64,000 bases of DNA, from positions 31,501 through 95,500 of the forward strand of contig CALIMH010000002.1 of NCBI GenBank assembly GCA_938028725.1. The letters are read 5' to 3'. Each line of letters starts with the position of its first letter. Within the stretch, counting starts at the first letter, position 1. Shown in pieces: positions 1-9,127 of the stretch. The position numbers were made by a program, and so were the translations under genes. A model generated the notes under the pieces. The model was not told where the DNA came from, made no database searches, and saw nothing but the letters and a program-made list of their open reading frames with translations. Source of the stretch: an uncultured Anaerolineae bacterium (GTDB taxonomy: Bacteria > Chloroflexota > Anaerolineae > J036 > Brachytrichaceae).

Positions 1-50
1 GCCCCGATGCCACCCAACGTGATGTTGAGCGTGAAGGCAACTTGCTGCAT
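1..50 (-). CDS. Possible 5' end of a gene running off the left edge
   Basis: An ATG at 50-48 on the minus strand opens a frame with no stop to the window edge. Its first residues are MQQVAFTLNITLGGIG. A GGG lies a few bases upstream, and the start is only 15 bases after the stop of the acyltransferase gene, as expected for the next gene in an operon. Only about 16 residues are visible, so no function can be assigned and the reading is tentative. Confidence 0.35.
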   Translation of the reverse strand, partial: MQQVAFTLNITLGGIG

Positions 51-65
51 ATGCCCTGTTGTAGC

Positions 66-587
66 CTAACTTTCGGCTTTGCGCAACAGGCGGATCGGCA
101 CGCCGCCAACGAACGCCCCCGGCGGCACGTCGCGATTGACTAAGCTCATCGCGCTCACCACTGCACCCTCGCCGATCACCACGCCGGGCAGTATGGTGCA
201 ATTGGCGCCGATGGTTGCGTCGCGGCAGATACGCACCGGCCCGCGCCGCCACATGTGGCGCGTGAACTCGTGCGCCAGGATCACTGTGTTGTATCCCACC
301 GTGGCGTCATCCTCGATGGTGATGTCCTGTGGGAAGAAGATGTCGAGCGTGACGCCCAAGCCAATGGCTGCGTGAGGCGCGATGCGCGCGCCGGTCAGCC
401 GCAGCAACGCGCGCTTGATCGCAAACGTAGGCGCCACGCGTGCCGCATAAATGCAAATCGCGTTGAACAGCACGCGCGGCAAGCCGCCGGCTAGGTGTGG
501 AAAGTACCATAGCGCTGCGCGTTCGCCGAGCGAAGTGAACTCGCGGCAGCGCGCCTTGCGCAGTGCAGTAGGAGGCAGCGACTCCAC
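66..587 (-). CDS. Hexapeptide-repeat acyltransferase
   Basis: This is a 173-residue protein of the left-handed beta-helix acyltransferase family, which moves acetyl or other acyl groups from CoA to sugars or other small acceptors. The hexapeptide pattern is visible in the segments around GARIAPHAAIGLGV, DATVGYNTVILAHE and ATIGANCTILPGVVIGEGAV, ending with the usual GVPIRLL turn. The frame stays open to 830, but that extension translates a TGTGTGGTA repeat into YHTLY motifs and is unlikely to be protein. I chose GTG at 587, which has a TACGAT hexamer 7 bases upstream. The acceptor substrate is unknown. It reads away from the glgA unit. Confidence 0.8.
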   Translation of the reverse strand: MESLPPTALRKARCREFTSLGERAALWYFPHLAGGLPRVLFNAICIYAARVAPTFAIKRALLRLTGARIAPHAAIGLGVTLDIFFPQDITIEDDATVGYNTVILAHEFTRHMWRRGPVRICRDATIGANCTILPGVVIGEGAVVSAMSLVNRDVPPGAFVGGVPIRLLRKAES

Positions 588-594
588 GCGATGG

Positions 595-600
595 ATCGTA
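595..600 (-). promoter_or_regulatory. Candidate -10 box of the acyltransferase gene
   Basis: TACGAT on the minus strand ends 7 bases before the GTG at 587. That spacing places the transcript start at or next to the start codon. No good -35 box is seen. Confidence 0.35.
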
Positions 601-610
601 CTGCGACCGT

Positions 611-652
611 GTGTGTGGTACAGTGTGTGGTATAGGTATAATGTGTGGTATA
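611..652. repeat. Triple TGTGTGGTA direct repeat in a divergent promoter
   Basis: Three near-identical copies of GTGTGTGGTA lie at 611-620, 623-632 and 641-650, the last starting with A instead of G. The second and third are followed by TA, and a short GGTATA lies between them. They occupy the space between two divergent genes and overlap a TATAAT, so they could be regulator-binding sites. No regulator is identified. Confidence 0.5.
637..642 (+). promoter_or_regulatory. Candidate -10 box for the 696 gene and glgA
   Basis: A perfect TATAAT lies 53 bases before the ATG at 696, embedded in the repeat at 611-652. A GGGAG ribosome-binding site at 681-685 sits between it and the start. No clear -35 hexamer is visible. 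Confidence 0.45.
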
Positions 653-695
653 GATTGAAGCGACACGATTGTTTCAACAAGGGAGCTTGCGCGCA

Positions 696-1088
696 ATGAA
701 CATCCGAGACCTTTTCATCGCACGGCCTGCAGACTACCGCCGAGTGAGGGCGTTGCAACCAGGCGAGCGCCAAGTCAAGGAAACGCAGGACGCGCCCGCG
801 CCTGGCGTGCCGGTCTTCATCACCCCTCAAGCGCTGTTGACTTTTCCCACCGCGACGTTTGTTGTCAAGCTTGTGGAGGTGGTGTTTGATAGCTTGGTTC
901 CCGAGCTGGCCGACAGCAACGTGATCCCTCTCGTTGCTGCGGGGATCATTGGCGTCGTCATCATGGTCTACAGTTGGGACAATGAAGTCCCTTCAAAAGA
1001 TAAGTGTCTGCGCCTCTTGGTGGGCGGGGTGAATATCCTTTACCTCTATGCTGCAGCGAAGGGGCTGATCGAGGTGCTGCTAGGTTGA
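696..1088 (+). CDS. Small membrane protein of unknown function
   Basis: This 130-residue protein has a polar N-terminal half and hydrophobic stretches in its C-terminal half, including LVAAGIIGVVIMVYSW and LVGGVNILYLYAAAKGLIEVLL, which suggest two membrane segments. I prefer the ATG at 696 to the in-frame TTG at 669 because GGGAG lies 10 bases upstream of it. It ends 4 bases before glgA, so the two are probably co-transcribed. I do not recognise the family. Confidence 0.65.
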   Translation: MNIRDLFIARPADYRRVRALQPGERQVKETQDAPAPGVPVFITPQALLTFPTATFVVKLVEVVFDSLVPELADSNVIPLVAAGIIGVVIMVYSWDNEVPSKDKCLRLLVGGVNILYLYAAAKGLIEVLLG

Positions 1089-1092
1089 GCGG

Positions 1093-2559
1093 GTGCGCAT
1101 TGTCTTCATTGCGGCTGAGTGCGCCCCCTTCGCCAAGACCGGCGGGCTAGGTGATGTGGTTGGTGCGTTGCCGCAGTACCTGCGCGCGCTTGGCCATTCA
1201 GTGATGGTGGTGGTGCCGCGCTACGCTAGCATTGACGCAGCGCGGTATCATCTACGTTGGGCGCACGGCCCGATGGGCGTGTGGATGGGCGATCGGGAGG
1301 AGTGGTGCGCGGTGCATGTGGCTGATTCCCATGGCGTGCCTGTTTACTTCATCGAGCACGAGGGCTACTTCAATCGCTGGGGGCTATACCACGATGCGCA
1401 CTTCAACGACTACGCCGACAACCCGCGCCGCTTCGGTTTCCTCACCCGCGCCGGCTTGCAGCTTTGCAAGGACCTGAACTTTGCGCCGGACGTCGTCCAC
1501 GTCCACGACTGGCACACCGCCTTGGGCGCGGCTTATCTCAAAATCTGGCATTGGAACGACCCAATCCTCGGTGGTGCAGCTAGCCTGCTCACCATTCACA
1601 ACATCGCCTACCAAGGAAAGTACCCCGCCGATCACTTGCCTTATCTCGGTTTGCAATGGGGTAACTTCACGCCGGATAAATTCGAGGACAATGGCGCGCT
1701 CAACCTGCTCAAGGGCGGCATTGTTTATGCCGATGTCGTGAACACAGTCAGCCCATCCTATGCGCTCGAGACCCGCACGCCCTTTGGCGGCCACGGATTG
1801 GCGCCTTACCTCAACGCCAAGGGCGAGGACTACTTCGGCATCCTCAACGGCGTGGATTACAACACCTGGAATCCGCAGACCGATGCGCTGATCCCAGCGC
1901 GCTACAGCGCCGAAGACCTAAGCGGCAAGGCCATCTGCAAGCGCGAGCTGCAACGTCGCCTCGATCTGGTCGTCTCGGCTGATACACCGGTCATCGGCGT
2001 GGTCAGCCGCTTCGTGGAGCAGAAGGGATTGCACCTGTTGGCCCAGTGCATCGAGGGGATTGTCCAACACATGCGCGTGCAGTTCGCGATTTTGGGCAGC
2101 GGCGACAAGGGCTTGGAACGCTACTTCGGCACCCTGCCGGCCCGTTACAGCGGGCGCATCGGCTGCTATGTCGGCTACAACGAAGAGCTGGCCCATTGGA
2201 TCGAGGCGGGGTCGGACTTCTTCCTCATGCCCTCGCTCTTCGAGCCGTGTGGGTTAAACCAGATGTACTCGCTCAAGTATGGCACGCTGCCTATTGTGCG
2301 CGCCACCGGCGGCTTGAACGACACCGTGCAGCAATACGACGAGGCGACCGGCGAAGGCACCGGCTTCAAATTTGACGAGCCGAGCGCACACGCCATTTAC
2401 TACACCGTTGGTTGGGCCGTGAGCACCTACTATGACCGACCGCATCACATGCAGCGCCTGATCCGCACTGCCATGGCGCAGGATTTCTCCTGGGAGCGCA
2501 GCGCCGAGCAATACGTGCAGGCCTACCAGCGTGCTATCCACAAGAAGCGCGCAGGCTGA
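1093..2559 (+). CDS. glgA: Glycogen synthase (ADP-glucose starch synthase, GT5)
   Basis: The product extends alpha-1,4-glucan chains from ADP-glucose in glycogen synthesis. At 488 residues it is the normal bacterial GlgA length. The N-terminal KTGGLGDVVGALP (from about residue 15) is the diagnostic ADP-glucose-binding loop, and the C-terminal domain has PSLFEPCGLNQMYSLKYG followed by RATGGLNDTV, the E-containing retaining-transferase signature. The start is GTG at 1093, 4 bases after the preceding small membrane protein gene. No branching enzyme or ADP-glucose pyrophosphorylase lies next to it. Confidence 0.95.
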   Translation: MRIVFIAAECAPFAKTGGLGDVVGALPQYLRALGHSVMVVVPRYASIDAARYHLRWAHGPMGVWMGDREEWCAVHVADSHGVPVYFIEHEGYFNRWGLYHDAHFNDYADNPRRFGFLTRAGLQLCKDLNFAPDVVHVHDWHTALGAAYLKIWHWNDPILGGAASLLTIHNIAYQGKYPADHLPYLGLQWGNFTPDKFEDNGALNLLKGGIVYADVVNTVSPSYALETRTPFGGHGLAPYLNAKGEDYFGILNGVDYNTWNPQTDALIPARYSAEDLSGKAICKRELQRRLDLVVSADTPVIGVVSRFVEQKGLHLLAQCIEGIVQHMRVQFAILGSGDKGLERYFGTLPARYSGRIGCYVGYNEELAHWIEAGSDFFLMPSLFEPCGLNQMYSLKYGTLPIVRATGGLNDTVQQYDEATGEGTGFKFDEPSAHAIYYTVGWAVSTYYDRPHHMQRLIRTAMAQDFSWERSAEQYVQAYQRAIHKKRAG

Positions 2560-2720
2560 ATCGCGTGACTAGGGCGAACGCCGTTCACCTTCGCCTGCGC
2601 GTTCAGCCTCTTCGGGAGAGCGGCGACGTCCGTTAGCCGGACAGGCGAGGTTGATTTATAGTTAGTCTCGTGTGCTTGCCGCACCGTCTCGCAGCCACTT
2701 GCGCTGATTGGCAAAAGCGT

Positions 2721-4043
2721 ATGAACAACTTGGAGATCTTCGGCATTGCAGCAGCGGGCGTGTTGGTTGGCTGGGCGTGCACGTTTGTGCCAGTGGTCAG
2801 TCATCTGCGTGCTGAGCGTCAAAAACGCGCGGATGCTGAGCGCTCCCAGCAGCAGGCGCACCAGGGTGAACTTGAGGGCCTGCGATCGGAGGTCGCCATC
2901 CAACAGTCGCACGCTCGCACGCTGCTGGCGCGCATCGCCACGCTCGAGGCGCAGTTGCAAGCCCAAACACCGCCTACGGCGCTGCTGACAGAAGACCGCC
3001 TGGCGTTGCTTGCCGTTGCAGAAGCTCGCCAAGCAGCGCTGGCGCAGCAGATTGAACGCCTGCGCGCTGAGCTGAGTGATGTCCAACGACAGTTGGCTGG
3101 CTCGCGCCCCTCACTCGATGGCGAGAGGCACGACACCGGCGGCGACATAGCACTGATTGCCGACTTGGCCGACGACAACGCAGGCCTGTCCCAGCAAGAA
3201 GCGGAACTGCGCGCCGCACTCCAGGCCCAGCTCGCTGCTTGCCAAGCAAAGCTGGCGCAAGCCCGCCAAGAGCATGCGCGGCTCAGCGCGCACTTGCAGG
3301 AGCACATCGTCCACCTGGAGGAGCGCTGGCGGACGTCCGAAGCGCACGCCCAGGATATGGAGCGCCAGGCTGCTGAGCTGCGCGAGCGGCTCGTGGCTGC
3401 TCAAGCAGCGCTGGCTGAAAGGCAACGCGCGCTCGACGCGCTCCATGCGGAGCATGAGGCGTTGCAGCAGCGCATGGCCGAACGGGAGCGCAAGGAGGCG
3501 AAGCCGACGGCGCGCCAGCCGCGCTTCACCGAGGATAACCTGCCGCCTGCAAAAGCCGAAGCCATGCAGGCGGCGCTGCGCTTGGGCGCGAAGGCGATGC
3601 TCTCCTCTTGCCCTCAACCGCTCGAACGCATCCGTGCCATCGGTGCGACATTGGGCCGGCGGCTCTACGAGGCGGGCGTCGGCACTTACTGGGAGGTCGC
3701 TATGCTCAGCGAGGAGGCGCTGGCCGAAATCTTGCACTTGAGTGGGGTGCAGCTCCAGCGCTATAACCTGGCAGCGATCCGTGAAGATGCCCGACGTCTG
3801 GCCGAGGAGACTCGGTCCATCGGTCGAGTGTGGGACGGCACACCGCCGGACGACTTGACCGCTCTGGAAGGCATCGGCGAGTCCTACCAGCGGCGCTTGT
3901 ATGAAGCCGGCATTTGCACGTTCGAGGCACTTGCCGACGCCAGCCCAGAGCTGTTGCAAACGATCTGCCCGCCGAACCGCTTGGCGCGCCCGGACTACGC
4001 TCACTGGATCGCTCAAGCACGGGCGCGCGCAGGCGCGGCATAA
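2721..4043 (+). CDS. Membrane-anchored coiled-coil protein with C-terminal helix-hairpin-helix repeats
   Basis: From the ATG at 2721 the product is 440 residues. An N-terminal hydrophobic segment (about residues 4-22) could anchor it in the membrane. A long region rich in A, Q, E, L and R follows, with clear heptad character, up to about residue 260. The C-terminus holds two related helix-hairpin-helix modules: LERIRAIGATLGRRLYEAGV and LTALEGIGESYQRRLYEAGI, each about 40-50 residues. Such modules bind DNA or protein. This combination appears in uncharacterised proteins, and no specific function can be assigned. Confidence 0.75.
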   Translation: MNNLEIFGIAAAGVLVGWACTFVPVVSHLRAERQKRADAERSQQQAHQGELEGLRSEVAIQQSHARTLLARIATLEAQLQAQTPPTALLTEDRLALLAVAEARQAALAQQIERLRAELSDVQRQLAGSRPSLDGERHDTGGDIALIADLADDNAGLSQQEAELRAALQAQLAACQAKLAQARQEHARLSAHLQEHIVHLEERWRTSEAHAQDMERQAAELRERLVAAQAALAERQRALDALHAEHEALQQRMAERERKEAKPTARQPRFTEDNLPPAKAEAMQAALRLGAKAMLSSCPQPLERIRAIGATLGRRLYEAGVGTYWEVAMLSEEALAEILHLSGVQLQRYNLAAIREDARRLAEETRSIGRVWDGTPPDDLTALEGIGESYQRRLYEAGICTFEALADASPELLQTICPPNRLARPDYAHWIAQARARAGAA

Positions 4044-4047
4044 GGCC

Positions 4048-5109
4048 TCAGCAAATGCGCGGCAACTGCTCGCCAATTGGCGCAGGGATCACGCGTGTCG
4101 CGCCGATGGCCGTGCGCCCGATCACCATGCCGGCGTGCTGATCGGTCACCTCGCCGATGATCGCGGCCTGCGCGCCAAGTGGGTGAGCGCGCAGCGCCTC
4201 CAACATCGCCTCAGCGTCCTCACGGGCAACGATGGCGATCAGCTTGCCCTCGTTGGCGATGTAGAGTGGATCCAGGCCGAGCAGCTCGCAGGCTGCCTGC
4301 ACCTCCTGCCGCACCGGCACTGTCCGCTCATCCAGCACGATGCCCACCTCAGCGCGAGCGGCGATCTCGTTGAGCGCGCCGGCTAGGCCGCCGCGCGTGG
4401 GGTCGCGCAGCACGTGCACTCCGTCGGGGCGCACTGCAAAGAGCGCAGCGGTCAGCTCGTGCAGTGGGGCGCAGTCGCTCTCGATGGTGGTCTCGAACGT
4501 CAGCCCTTCGCGCACGCTCAGCACGGCGATGCCGTGATCGCCGACCGTGCCGCTCACTAGCACCACATCGCCGGGCCGAGCGCGGCTTGGGTTGACCTCG
4601 ACAGCAGGAGGGACCAAGCCCAGCCCTGTCGTGTTGATGAACAAGCCATCGCCATGTCCCTTCTCCACCACTTTGGTGTCGCCGGTCACCACTGGCACGC
4701 CGACGCGCGCGGCGGCTTCAGCCATGCGCGCGACGACTTGAGCGAGCGTAGCCATCGGCAAGCCTTCCTCGATGATGAAGCCGGCAGTGAGGCAGAGAGG
4801 GTGAGCGCCACACATGGCCAGGTCGTTCACCGTGCCGTTGATCGCCAAGTCGCCGATAGAGCTGCCGGGGAAGAAGAGAGGCCGCACCACGAACGAGTCT
4901 GTGGTGAGCGCCAGGCGCGTGCTGGAGCCGGGCAGTGTCACTACCGCGCCATCCGCCAAGTTGGCGAGCGCGTCATTGCGGAAGGCGGGCAGGAAGAGGT
5001 GCTCGATCAGCTCAGCGGAGAGTTTGCCGCCACCCCCATGGCCGAGCACCACAGAGGGGTAGTCGCGCAGCGGCAATGGGCAGGTCCACTGGCTCAAGTC
5101 AATTGCCAT
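4048..5109 (-). CDS. hypE: Hydrogenase maturation factor HypE
   Basis: HypE dehydrates a thiocarboxamide on its own C-terminal cysteine to thiocyanate, the source of the cyanide ligands of NiFe hydrogenase. The protein is 353 residues from the ATG at 5109. It shows [15 protein letters not shown] near the N-terminus, [28 protein letters not shown] and the essential C-terminal PRIC. A longer frame to 5163 would run deep into hypD. The ATG at 5109 overlaps the hypD stop by 11 bases, so the genes are translationally coupled. Confidence 0.95.
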   Translation of the reverse strand: MAIDLSQWTCPLPLRDYPSVVLGHGGGGKLSAELIEHLFLPAFRNDALANLADGAVVTLPGSSTRLALTTDSFVVRPLFFPGSSIGDLAINGTVNDLAMCGAHPLCLTAGFIIEEGLPMATLAQVVARMAEAAARVGVPVVTGDTKVVEKGHGDGLFINTTGLGLVPPAVEVNPSRARPGDVVLVSGTVGDHGIAVLSVREGLTFETTIESDCAPLHELTAALFAVRPDGVHVLRDPTRGGLAGALNEIAARAEVGIVLDERTVPVRQEVQAACELLGLDPLYIANEGKLIAIVAREDAEAMLEALRAHPLGAQAAIIGEVTDQHAGMVIGRTAIGATRVIPAPIGEQLPRIC

Positions 5110-6235
5110 GGTTGCAGGTGCGTGCAGGTTGGGCTGGAGCCGAGGTTGAGGCGAAGCGGCCAAAGTTGTAGTAGGCAGCGCAGGCGCCCTCGCTGCTCAC
5201 CATGGTTGCGCCGAGCGGCGTGCGGGGTGTGCAGAGGGTGCCGAAGGCGGGGCATTGGTTCGGCTTAATTTTGCCTTGCAGCACTTCACCGCTGCGACAC
5301 ACTGCTGGCTCTTGGGTGGCGATGTGGCCGATGTCGAAGCGGTATTCGGCGTCGAAGTCGCGGTAGGCTGGGCGCAGCCGCCAGCCGCTGTTCGGGATCA
5401 CGCCCAGGCCGCGCCAAGCGCGGTCGCACGGCTCAAACACCTCGGCCAACATCTGCTGCGCAGCCACGTTGCCCTCAAAGGACACCGCACGGGCGTAGGC
5501 GTTCTCGACGTGCGGTGTGCCCGCCTCCAACAAGCGCACCGCGCGCCGGATGCCATCCAGCAGGTCGAGCGGCTCGAAGCCGGTTATCACGATGGGCACG
5601 CCGTAACGCTCGGCCAAGGGTGGATACTGCCAGTAGCCCATCACGCTGCACACGTGGCCGGCTGCCAGAAACGCTTGGACTCGGTTGCTCGGCGATTGCA
5701 AGATCGCCTCGATTGCTGGCGGCACCAGCACGTGCGAGATCAGCATGGAGAAGTTGCGCAGCCCCAAACGGCGCGCCAGGTGCACCGCCATGGCGTTGGC
5801 CGGCGCGGTGGTCTCGAAGCCAATGCCGAAGAACACCACCTCCCGGTTGGGGTTGTCGCGGGCGATCTGCACGGCATCGAGGGGCGAGTACACCACGCGC
5901 ACATCGCAGCCCTCACTGCGCGCGCGGAGCAAGTCCTTTTGGCTGCCTGGCACGCGCAGCATGTCGCCGAACGAGCAACAGATCACCCGCGGTAGTGCTG
6001 CAATAGCCAGCGCGCGATCAATGGTCTCCAGTGGGGTGACGCAAACGGGGCAGCCGGGGCCATGGACCAATTCCACCTCCGCCGGGAGCATCTGGTCAAT
6101 GCCGTTGCGGATGATCGCATGCGTCTGGCCGCCGCACACCTCCATGATGACCCATGGCCGCGTCACCATCCGGCGGATCTCCTCAGCGAGGCGCTGGGCC
6201 AGCTCGCCGTTGCGAAACGCTGCGAGGTACTTCAT
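5099..6235 (-). CDS. hypD: Hydrogenase maturation factor HypD
   Basis: HypD is the iron-sulfur scaffold that with HypC holds the iron while CN and CO are added. The 378-residue product from the ATG at 6235 has the diagnostic [18 protein letters not shown] and AGHVCSVMG motifs and the C-terminal [10 protein letters not shown] cysteines. The ATG overlaps the hypC stop as ATGA, which fixes the start; the frame further upstream lies inside hypC. It serves the Hox hydrogenase encoded about 40 kb away, and possibly others. Confidence 0.96.
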   Translation of the reverse strand: MKYLAAFRNGELAQRLAEEIRRMVTRPWVIMEVCGGQTHAIIRNGIDQMLPAEVELVHGPGCPVCVTPLETIDRALAIAALPRVICCSFGDMLRVPGSQKDLLRARSEGCDVRVVYSPLDAVQIARDNPNREVVFFGIGFETTAPANAMAVHLARRLGLRNFSMLISHVLVPPAIEAILQSPSNRVQAFLAAGHVCSVMGYWQYPPLAERYGVPIVITGFEPLDLLDGIRRAVRLLEAGTPHVENAYARAVSFEGNVAAQQMLAEVFEPCDRAWRGLGVIPNSGWRLRPAYRDFDAEYRFDIGHIATQEPAVCRSGEVLQGKIKPNQCPAFGTLCTPRTPLGATMVSSEGACAAYYNFGRFASTSAPAQPARTCNHGN

Positions 6236-6555
6236 GCGTTGGGTTGGGGTGAATGATTGGGTGGTGCGGCGCCGCCCCATGGGGCGATTGGGCAGGCAGC
6301 GCCTGCCGCGTCGGTGTCGCACTCCTCATCAAGCAGTCCCATTTGGGCGATAGTGCGCAGCGTCTCTTGCGCCGATTGCTCGTCTAAGCGGGTGATGGCG
6401 AAGCCGACGTGCACGATGGTGTAGTCACCCACCTGGGCTTCTGGCACGTAGGCGAGGCACACCTCTTTCACGACACCGCCGAAGTTCACCTTGCCCATTC
6501 GCACGCCATCGCGCTCGAAAATCGCCTGAATTTGTCCGGGGATGCCGAGGCACAT
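6232..6555 (-). CDS. hypC: Hydrogenase maturation chaperone HypC
   Basis: HypC shuttles the iron moiety between HypD and the hydrogenase large subunit through its N-terminal cysteine. The product (107 residues) begins MCLGIPGQI, with the essential Cys at position 2, then [28 protein letters not shown]. It is longer than the usual 75-90 residues because of a C-terminal tail (about residues 75-107) with two extra cysteines and many prolines. A TTG 15 bases upstream would also keep frame, but the ATG puts Cys2 in place. Confidence 0.93.
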   Translation of the reverse strand: MCLGIPGQIQAIFERDGVRMGKVNFGGVVKEVCLAYVPEAQVGDYTIVHVGFAITRLDEQSAQETLRTIAQMGLLDEECDTDAAGAACPIAPWGGAAPPNHSPQPNA

Positions 6556-6573
6556 AGCCTGTTGATGCAATAG

Positions 6574-6579
6574 ATTATA
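6574..6579 (-). promoter_or_regulatory. Candidate -10 box of hypCDE
   Basis: A perfect TATAAT on the minus strand lies 18 bases before the hypC ATG at 6555, in the 46-base gap after the transporter gene. It would let hypCDE be expressed separately from the upstream ECF cluster. A -35 match is weak. Confidence 0.4.
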
Positions 6580-6601
6580 GGCCTGTGCGCCCTTTCGTCT
6601 C

Positions 6602-7417
6602 TCACAGCCGCTGCACGATCACCAGCGGCGCAAGCAGCCCCAATTGCCCAAGCCCCCAGAGGATGGCGGCGACGCTCAGCCAAAAGGCCGCTAAGAAGAG
6701 CGGATCGGCATACGTGAAGTGGGCGCGATGCAGCCACGTTCGCTGCGGGAAGGCGCCAAACGCGCGCCCATCCATCGCCAGCGCGGCGCGCTCGGCTTGG
6801 CGAATGGCTGACGCCAGCAGCGGCACGGCCATGCGCCGCACGCGACGGAATAGCCCCAGCGGGCCAGGTCCATCGTCTACTCCGCGCGCGCGGTGGGCGG
6901 CGCGAATCACGCTCACCTCTTGCTGGATCAGCGGCAGAAAGCGGAAGGCGGCTATAAACGCGAAGCCAACACGATAGGGTAGGCGCGCCTGTTGCACGAG
7001 CGCTCGCACGAACGCTGCACCATCAGTGGTTAGGCTAAACACCAGCGTGAGCGTCACCAGCGCGAAGATGCGCAAGCCAGCCTTAGCGCCGGCCTGTAGC
7101 GCGCCCCACCGAACCTCCAACCCCCCCAACGAGAAGATCACCGGCGTGTCCAGCACTAGCTCGCGGCGGATGACCAGCGGGTAGCTGACCAGGAAGAAGA
7201 GGATCAACGCTGCGGCGGGCAGCACCGCGCGCACCAACTGCCTCAGCGAGACGCCGCCTATCCACAACGTGAGCACGGCCAACAGTGCGAGCGCGCTAGG
7301 CAGGTAGGGGTCGTTGCTGAGCATGGCCAGCGTGACCGGCGGCACAATGGCAAGCAGCTTGACCAGCGGGTTCACGCGCTGGAGACGACTCCCAGGGGGC
7401 GCAAGCGCGGTCATCAT
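6602..7417 (-). CDS. ykoC: ECF transporter T component (CbiQ/YkoC-like)
   Basis: This is the transmembrane coupling subunit of an energy-coupling-factor vitamin or metal importer. It is 271 residues with several hydrophobic segments. The family's cytoplasmic coupling motifs are visible as AAHRARGVD and SAIRQAERAALAMDGRAFG, each with the Ala-Arg-Gly or equivalent. The ATG at 7417 overlaps the ATPase stop as ATGA, which decides the start. It belongs with the double ATPase and the YkoE-like S component upstream. Confidence 0.88.
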   Translation of the reverse strand: MMTALAPPGSRLQRVNPLVKLLAIVPPVTLAMLSNDPYLPSALALLAVLTLWIGGVSLRQLVRAVLPAAALILFFLVSYPLVIRRELVLDTPVIFSLGGLEVRWGALQAGAKAGLRIFALVTLTLVFSLTTDGAAFVRALVQQARLPYRVGFAFIAAFRFLPLIQQEVSVIRAAHRARGVDDGPGPLGLFRRVRRMAVPLLASAIRQAERAALAMDGRAFGAFPQRTWLHRAHFTYADPLFLAAFWLSVAAILWGLGQLGLLAPLVIVQRL

Positions 7418-9108
7418 GCCGCAGCTATCTCCGTCGGCTGCAAGAGCTGCACCCAATCCTCCAGCGTTGTGGCGCCCACGCCCAACGCTTCGGCAAGTTG
7501 GCGCAGCGGAGGCATGTCAAGGTTGGCCCGATGCAGCAGCTCGCCCTGTCGGAACAGCTCGCGCGGCGTGTCGTGGAAGACAAGCCGTCCGCCCTGCAGC
7601 ACGGCGACGCGATCGGCGTATTCCGCCACCAGCGTCATGTCGTGCGTGGTGAAGATGATGGTGCAGCCCTCGCGCTGAAGGTCGCGCAGCATCTGCATGA
7701 TCGCATAGCCGGTTTGTTGGTCTTGCCCAAAGGTTGGCTCGTCGAGCACCAGCACATCGCGCGCGGTGGCCAGGATGGCAGCTACGCTTAGGCGGCGCTT
7801 CTCACCATGGCTGAGCGTGAAGGGGTTGACGTTAGCGTAACGCTCTAGTTTAAAGCGCGCCAGCAGCGTCTGCACTTGTGCCTCGACATGCGCCGGTGGA
7901 TGCTGAGCATGACGCAGGCTGTAGCGCAGTTCATCGGCAACGCTGCTGGTGACAAACTGATGCTCTGGGTTCTGAAACACAAAGCCGACGTGGCGCATGA
8001 GCTGCTTGGCGGGCGTCTGAGCCACATCCAAGCCGCACACGAACACTCGGCCCGGCGGCGGCGTGGCGATGCCGGCGATGTGCTTGGCGAGGGTGGTCTT
8101 GCCGGCACCGTTGGCGCCGACAATGGCCAAGCACTCCCCAGCCTGAACGTCAAGGTGGATGTCGCGCAGCACAACATGGCTGCCGTATGCGCAGCTCAGC
8201 CCTTGCACGCGGACCACGAGCGGGCCGTGGGGCGCTGCGTTGGCTGTGCGCGCGATGCTGGCCCCTCGCGCCAGCTTTGGCCTTTGCTCAGCCAGCAACT
8301 GGCGCGCGCCTGCTAACGTGAATGGCACAGGTCGCAGGCCGAGCCGGTGTGCGAGCAGGCTCACTTGCGGCATCCACACGCCCAGCCGGTGCAGATGGGG
8401 GGCGTTAGTGTGGTCAAACACCTTGCATGGGCAGCCATCCAACAATGGGCGACCGTCCGCATCCAGCACAACCACGCGATCCACGAGGTCCATCAGCGCA
8501 TCGAGCCGATGCTCGATCAGGATCAGTGTGTGTTGGCCAAGTCGGCGCAGCTCGGCGATCTGCTCGAACACCATGTGCGCGCCACGTGGATCAAGGTGGG
8601 CAGTGGGCTCGTCGAAGATGAGGGTGCGGGGGCGCATTGCCAGCAGCGATGCCAGTGCGACGCGCTGCTTTTGGCCGCCGCTCAGTGCCCACACCGGCGT
8701 ATGACGCAAATGCGACAGATGCACTGCAGCCAGCGCCTCGCCGATGCGCTGGTGGATCGTTGCTGGCGGCAGGCAGAGGTTTTCCAGCCCAAAAGCGATT
8801 TCGTCCTCGACTTGCAGCGTGACAAGCTGCGCCTCAGGGTCTTGCAGGACAAGGCCGGCGCGCTGAGTGAGCTGCGCCAGCGGCGTTCGTTGTGTGTCGA
8901 GGCCGTCCAGCACTACGCTGCCGCTCAGCTCCGCCTCCAGGCTGTGTGGGATCAGGCCGTTGAGTGCAAGCGCCAGCGTGCTCTTGCCGCAACCACTCGG
9001 CCCCAGCAGCAGCACGCATTCGCCATCGCGCACTTGTAGGTTCACATCGTGCACAGCCGGCCGCCGGCGGCTGTAGTAGCGAATTGAGAGCTGGGTGACG
9101 TGAATCAC
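7414..9108 (-). CDS. ykoD: Fused double ATPase of an ECF transporter (YkoD/CbiO-type)
   Basis: This 564-residue cytoplasmic protein joins two ABC ATPase domains in tandem. The first has Walker A GPSGCGKST (about residue 36), signature LSGGQKQ and Walker B TLIFDEPTAHLD. The second has GANGAGKTT (about residue 330), signature LSHGEKR and VLVLDEPTFGQD. It would power uptake with the T component that follows. The start is GTG at 9108. The fusion matches the Bacillus YkoD layout (thiamine-precursor uptake) rather than the usual two separate EcfA genes. Confidence 0.93.
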   Translation of the reverse strand: MIHVTQLSIRYYSRRRPAVHDVNLQVRDGECVLLLGPSGCGKSTLALALNGLIPHSLEAELSGSVVLDGLDTQRTPLAQLTQRAGLVLQDPEAQLVTLQVEDEIAFGLENLCLPPATIHQRIGEALAAVHLSHLRHTPVWALSGGQKQRVALASLLAMRPRTLIFDEPTAHLDPRGAHMVFEQIAELRRLGQHTLILIEHRLDALMDLVDRVVVLDADGRPLLDGCPCKVFDHTNAPHLHRLGVWMPQVSLLAHRLGLRPVPFTLAGARQLLAEQRPKLARGASIARTANAAPHGPLVVRVQGLSCAYGSHVVLRDIHLDVQAGECLAIVGANGAGKTTLAKHIAGIATPPPGRVFVCGLDVAQTPAKQLMRHVGFVFQNPEHQFVTSSVADELRYSLRHAQHPPAHVEAQVQTLLARFKLERYANVNPFTLSHGEKRRLSVAAILATARDVLVLDEPTFGQDQQTGYAIMQMLRDLQREGCTIIFTTHDMTLVAEYADRVAVLQGGRLVFHDTPRELFRQGELLHRANLDMPPLRQLAEALGVGATTLEDWVQLLQPTEIAAA

Positions 9109-9127
9109 GAAGGGGGCAAGAGGAGGC

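Noticed and set aside
3111..4076. 321-residue open frame antisense to the coiled-coil gene
   Set aside because: Low-complexity Arg/Leu/Gln composition and no family features; it mirrors the repetitive codons of the gene on the plus strand.
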